A DNA stretch of 64,000 nt from UBA5109 sp965661005 (lineage in GTDB: Bacteria; Pseudomonadota; Gammaproteobacteria; Pseudomonadales; Pseudohongiellaceae), in assembly GCA_965661005.1 (NCBI GenBank), contig CBFICB010000007.1:76335-140334 (forward strand), given 5' to 3'. The notes below the pieces were generated by a model, which was not told where the DNA came from, did not search any database, and was given only the letters and a program-made list of their open reading frames with translations. A program made the position numbers and the translations under genes. Shown piece after piece: positions 60,822 through 64,000 of this stretch. How positions within the stretch are numbered: the stretch's first letter is position 1; every line of letters starts with the position of its first letter.

Positions 60822-62402
60822 ATGAGCCAAAACATACACCAACAAAAAATCTTGATTCTTGATTTTGGTTCTCAATACACCCAGCTAATTGCTCGTCGTG
60901 TTCGTGAAGCCGGGGTTTACTGCGAAATACATCATTATGATCTTAGTGAGGAAGACTTTACTGAATTTGCTCCGCAAGGAGTGATCATGTCGGGTGGACC
61001 TGAGTCAGCCAATATCGTCAATGCGCCTATGGCGCCAGATTATTTGTTTACGGCAGGAATCCCTTTATTGGGCATTTGTTATGGTATGCAGACCATGGCT
61101 CAGCAGCTTGGCGGGCTGGTAGAAAGCTCAGACAAGTCCGAATTTGGTCATGCAGCCATAAGTTTAGCGGGTGATAGTTTGTTGCTTGGCAATCTAGATA
61201 ACGCTATTGAACAGGAAGGTGAGATAAGACATAACGTGTGGATGAGTCATGGGGACAAAGTCACTCAACTGCCAGCAGGTTTTAGCATTATTGCAGCTAC
61301 AGAGAGTGCTCCCATCGCTGCAATGGCTGATGAGACGAGAAGATTCTATGGCATCCAATTTCATCCTGAGGTAACACATACCCCTGCTGGTCAGAGCATA
61401 TTGAATCGTTTTGTGCATGATATTTGTGACTGTGAAGCTCTTTGGACGCCTGCGAATATTATTGAAGATGCTGTTCGTACGATTCGTGAAAAAATAGGCA
61501 AAGACCAGGTATTACTGGGCCTTTCAGGTGGCGTTGATTCCTCAGTCGTTGCCGCGCTGTTACATGAGGCAATTGGAGATCAGTTAACCTGCGTCTTTGT
61601 TGACAATGGTCTGTTGCGCTTGCGTGAAGGTGATCAGGTAATGGAAATGTTTGGGCACCATATGGGTATTAAGGTTATCCGCGCTGATGCCGAAGAATTA
61701 TTCCTTCATAGGCTTAAAGGTGTTGATGATCCCGAAGCGAAACGTAAAGTTATCGGCAATACCTTTATTGAAGTTTTTGACACAGAAGCCGCCAAGATGG
61801 CAGGGGATATAAAGTGGTTGGCTCAAGGTACGATTTATCCTGATGTCATCGAATCAGCCGGATCCAAGCACGGCACTGCTCACGTGATTAAGTCTCATCA
61901 TAATGTGGGAGGTTTACCTGAAGATATGGCTTTGGATTTACTGGAGCCCTTACGGGAACTGTTTAAAGATGAAGTGCGTAAGATTGGCTTGGCACTGGGC
62001 TTACCATATGACATGGTTTATCGGCATCCATTTCCGGGTCCTGGCCTGGGAGTACGAATACTTGGGGAAGTTAAAAAAGAATATTGCGACATTCTTCGTC
62101 AGGCAGATGCAATCTTTATCGAAGAGCTTCACCAGGCCGACTGGTACCACAAGGTAAGTCAGGCCTTTGTGGTGTTTTTACCGGTTAAATCCGTTGGTGT
62201 GGTTGGTGATGCACGTCGTTATTCGTATGTGTTAGCGATACGGGCCGTAGAAACCATTGATTTTATGACCGCTCGATGGGCCCATTTACCATACGAACTG
62301 CTGGAGAAGGTATCCAGCCGAATTATCAACGAGATTAGTGAAGTTTCACGAGTATCCTACGACATATCCAGTAAGCCGCCAGCGACTATCGAGTGGGAGT
62401 AG
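60822..62402 (+). CDS. guaA: GMP synthase (glutamine-hydrolysing)
   Basis: 526 residues: N-terminal amidotransferase with C86 in LGICYGMQ and FHPEVTHT, then the ATP pyrophosphatase P-loop LLGLSGGVDSSV and a dimerisation domain ending in PATIEWE. It aminates XMP to GMP. The final codons (about 62385-62402) are a typical attachment site of guaA-specific integrases; one starts 160 bp later. Confidence 0.97.
   Translation: MSQNIHQQKILILDFGSQYTQLIARRVREAGVYCEIHHYDLSEEDFTEFAPQGVIMSGGPESANIVNAPMAPDYLFTAGIPLLGICYGMQTMAQQLGGLVESSDKSEFGHAAISLAGDSLLLGNLDNAIEQEGEIRHNVWMSHGDKVTQLPAGFSIIAATESAPIAAMADETRRFYGIQFHPEVTHTPAGQSILNRFVHDICDCEALWTPANIIEDAVRTIREKIGKDQVLLGLSGGVDSSVVAALLHEAIGDQLTCVFVDNGLLRLREGDQVMEMFGHHMGIKVIRADAEELFLHRLKGVDDPEAKRKVIGNTFIEVFDTEAAKMAGDIKWLAQGTIYPDVIESAGSKHGTAHVIKSHHNVGGLPEDMALDLLEPLRELFKDEVRKIGLALGLPYDMVYRHPFPGPGLGVRILGEVKKEYCDILRQADAIFIEELHQADWYHKVSQAFVVFLPVKSVGVVGDARRYSYVLAIRAVETIDFMTARWAHLPYELLEKVSSRIINEISEVSRVSYDISSKPPATIEWE
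62385..62402 (+). other. candidate attachment site at the guaA 3' end
   Basis: The last codons of guaA (ATCGAGTGGGAGTAG) correspond to the sequence used as attB by integrases of guaA-associated genomic islands. The only support in the window is the integrase gene that follows; the second copy expected at the far end is outside it. Confidence 0.35.
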
Positions 62403-62562
62403 TTTTTCTTATTTAAGTAATTGATTTATAACAATTTATTACTTACACATTACTTTCACATTCAGAAATCAGTCGTTGACCCCCTTTTTTTTTCATACAG
62501 TTACAAAAAATGTTGCACAAACATGTGACTACTGAAACTCGTAGTAACTCAGAGACTAAGAT

Positions 62563-62952
62563 TTGGCACTGAAGAAACAGCAATTTGCTGAAGGCGAAAT
62601 AGCAATATTTGACGAAGCTTGTATCTACAAGCGAGGTGAGTATTGGCAGTTTCGTATGTGGTTGCCAAAAGAAAACAAGTACGCACGTAAAAGCCTACGC
62701 ACACGCAGCGAAGCTACAGCTGTTGAACGTGGTAAAGCTGCGTACTTAGAGATTTACGCTAATCTGCAACAAGGCAAAAGCTACTTCTCCATAACCACAA
62801 AAGAAGGTGTGGAGAAGTACTTGAGCTTTCGCAAACGTGACGTTGAACTTGGACACATCGTTAAGGGACGACACACAACAATAGCCACGCATCTACAGCA
62901 CTTCCGTATTCCTGGTTGCCAAAATCCTTGGACGGAAAGCCAAGGACCGTGA
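62563..62952 (+). pseudogene. site-specific tyrosine recombinase, N-terminal fragment
   Basis: The first about 113 residues (RGEYWQFRMWLPKENKYARKSL, RTRSEATAVERGKAAYLEIY, KGRHTTIATHLQHF) match the N-terminal arm-binding and core-binding start of phage-type integrases. After about 62905 the frame runs on for 15 unrelated codons (RIPGCQNPWTESQGP) to a stop. No catalytic domain (R-H-R-Y) is present. It begins with TTG. The position just after guaA, in the same direction, is what guaA-integrating islands show. The 160 bp before it contain only AT-rich sequence with a T-rich run. Confidence 0.75.
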
Positions 62953-63202
62953 ACCCTTGGTCTTGGTATTTCTGGTAAAGTGCCTCAAGTCCATCAAATT
63001 GCGGGGTGAACCCGCATTTAGAGGCCGTATTTACTATCAAGACAACCTGACCCTGATACACTTCACACAGGCGGTCGACTTGTTCTCCTGCTAATTGCCG
63101 GACCGAATGATCTAGCAAGGGTGCGCATGTTGCATTCGCCTTTAAAGTCGTCATACTGATCACCACTGATAAGCATTGGATGCTAAGTTTTTTGAGGTTC
63201 AT
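62861..63202 (-). pseudogene. glutathione peroxidase, C-terminally truncated
   Basis: 114 residues: signal peptide (VVISMTTLKANA), then LVNTASKCGFTPQFDGLEALYQKY with the peroxidatic cysteine in NTASKCGFT, then FTVLGFPSKDFGNQE. From about NQEY on, the sequence departs from the family, and the frame ends 17 codons later; a full enzyme has about 160-180 residues and Gln/Trp residues that are missing. The loss point coincides with the loss point of the integrase fragment on the other strand. GAGG precedes the start. Confidence 0.75.
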
Positions 63203-63235
63203 GGATGTTATCCTCGTTGTTACAGGAGTACATCT

Positions 63236-64000
63236 TTGACTCGTTGTTGTCTCGTCCTTGGAGACCAGTTATCGGACCGCTTGTCGTCACTGAATTTCCT
63301 TGAGCCGGAAGATGTTGTGCTTATGGTAGAGGTTTGGTCGGAAGCCTCATATGTCAAGCACCACAAGCAAAAAATCGCGCTCGTCTTTAGTGCGATGCGC
63401 CATTTCGCTGATGAGTTACGCGCAAATGGTCGTTCCGTCATCTATGTTCCCTTGACCGATACTGAGAATACCCAGAGTTTGACCAGCGAAGTCGAACGCC
63501 ATCAAAGGTCCCATCATTTTTCTGAATGGTTACTGACAGAGCCTGGTGAGTGGCGTTTAAAAGCCGCATTCGACGAGCTCAAAGTGACACTTCCTGTACC
63601 ACTTCAGATTATTCACGATGATCGATTTATCTGCTCGCACGATGAGTTCCAGGCTTTTTTAAAGGGCAGGAAACAGCCTCGGATGGAACACTTCTACCGT
63701 AAAATCAGGCAGTCGACTGGGATCCTGATGGACGGAGGTGACCCCGTTGGTGGTCAATGGAATTTTGATCATGATAATCGCAAGGCGTTGGACCAACGTG
63801 CCACCCCCAATCCTCCACAATGGCCGCTGGACTCGATCACTGAAGCAGTGATTGAACTGGTGAATACCCGGTTGACTGATCATTTTGGGGTCCTTGATGG
63901 GGCGGACTTTCAGTGGCCGGTCAATCGCGAGCAAGCGCTTCTCATGCTTGACCATTTCATCACCGCGCGTTTGCCTTCTTTCGGCGACTTTCAAGACGCG
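63236..64000 (+). CDS. cryptochrome/photolyase-related protein (FeS-BCP/PhrB type), 5' part
   Basis: 255 residues to the window edge, no stop. It starts with TTG preceded by AGGAG (63224-63228). The start CCLVLGDQLSD and SEASYVKHHKQKIALVFSAMRHFA, then the middle PRMEHFYRKIRQ.TGILMDGG.PVGGQWNFDHDNRK, are signatures of the deoxyribodipyrimidine photolyase-related family, whose members are 6-4 photolyases with FAD, a lumazine-type cofactor and a [4Fe-4S] cluster. The cluster cysteines would be downstream. It is divergent from the gpx fragment with 33 bp between start codons. GC is visibly higher than in the rest of the window. Confidence 0.9.
   Translation, partial: MTRCCLVLGDQLSDRLSSLNFLEPEDVVLMVEVWSEASYVKHHKQKIALVFSAMRHFADELRANGRSVIYVPLTDTENTQSLTSEVERHQRSHHFSEWLLTEPGEWRLKAAFDELKVTLPVPLQIIHDDRFICSHDEFQAFLKGRKQPRMEHFYRKIRQSTGILMDGGDPVGGQWNFDHDNRKALDQRATPNPPQWPLDSITEAVIELVNTRLTDHFGVLDGADFQWPVNREQALLMLDHFITARLPSFGDFQDA

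Noticed and set aside
63659..63994. 111-codon minus-strand frame at the right edge
   Set aside because: It is antisense to the photolyase-related coding sequence, which shows strong family motifs.

Overview
The window is a stretch of chromosome from a low-GC (roughly low-40s percent by eye) heterotrophic Gammaproteobacterium, probably marine. The evidence is the classic gammaproteobacterial gene orders proA-nadD-rsfS-rlmH, suhB / trmJ-iscR-iscS-iscU-iscA-hscB-hscA-fdx-iscX-ndk-rlmN-pilW-rodZ-ispG-hisS-yfgM-bamB-der and xseA / guaB-guaA, together with TonB-dependent uptake, a DUF4212/sodium symporter pair and an osmolyte (glucosylglycerate) operon. I cannot name a genus from the sequence.

Layout. 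1-4.7 kb: 3' end of a CBM9/DUF5916-type outer-membrane protein, a 400-bp gap holding a decayed tRNA-like 3' half, a small VOC protein, serC and serA (serine synthesis, minus strand) and a GIY-YIG protein. 4.7-7.5 kb: proA-nadD-rsfS-rlmH. 8.5-12.3 kb: a three-gene operon (HAD phosphatase, GpgS glycosyltransferase, GH13_18 phosphorylase) that can make and phosphorolyse glucosylglycerate. 12.4-18.5 kb: an exported di-haem cytochrome c, purK-purE, an aromatic/aspartate aminotransferase and a complete paralogue of the truncated outer-membrane gene at the left edge. 18.9-27.1 kb: small membrane and stress-type genes, a TonB receptor under a TPP riboswitch (hence a thiamine-type receptor), a NadR-like kinase, a gene broken by an in-frame amber codon, and a large M16 peptidase lipoprotein. 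27.2-30 kb: a run of small membrane proteins, two of them tandem paralogues. 30-37.4 kb: pirin, MscS channel, MobA, an MBL hydrolase lipoprotein, the symporter pair, a tandem UspA protein and SuhB.

37.5-54.6 kb is the isc iron-sulfur assembly operon and the downstream housekeeping block. The isc promoter carries a near-consensus type-1 IscR site over a sigma70-type promoter, so autoregulation by IscR is expected. Several spacers in this cluster carry short (12-16 bp) tandem or near-tandem duplications, and a ChrR-like double-cupin gene between fdx and iscX is broken by two +1 frameshifts, both at T homopolymers. 54.6-62.4 kb: ppk1, a methyltransferase, xseA, guaB and guaA.

The last 1.6 kb is different. 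A tyrosine-recombinase gene starts 160 bp after guaA, a known integration site for genomic islands. Its reading frame stops resembling an integrase near 62,905, exactly where a minus-strand glutathione peroxidase also loses its C-terminus. Beyond it lies a more GC-rich divergent gpx / photolyase-like pair. This is either a deletion-scarred island inserted at guaA or a chimeric assembly join. I found no CRISPR array, rRNA, intact tRNA, complete insertion sequence or clearly new multi-gene system. The most interesting items are the guaA junction, the TPP-controlled receptor, the duplications in isc spacers and the two disrupted genes.
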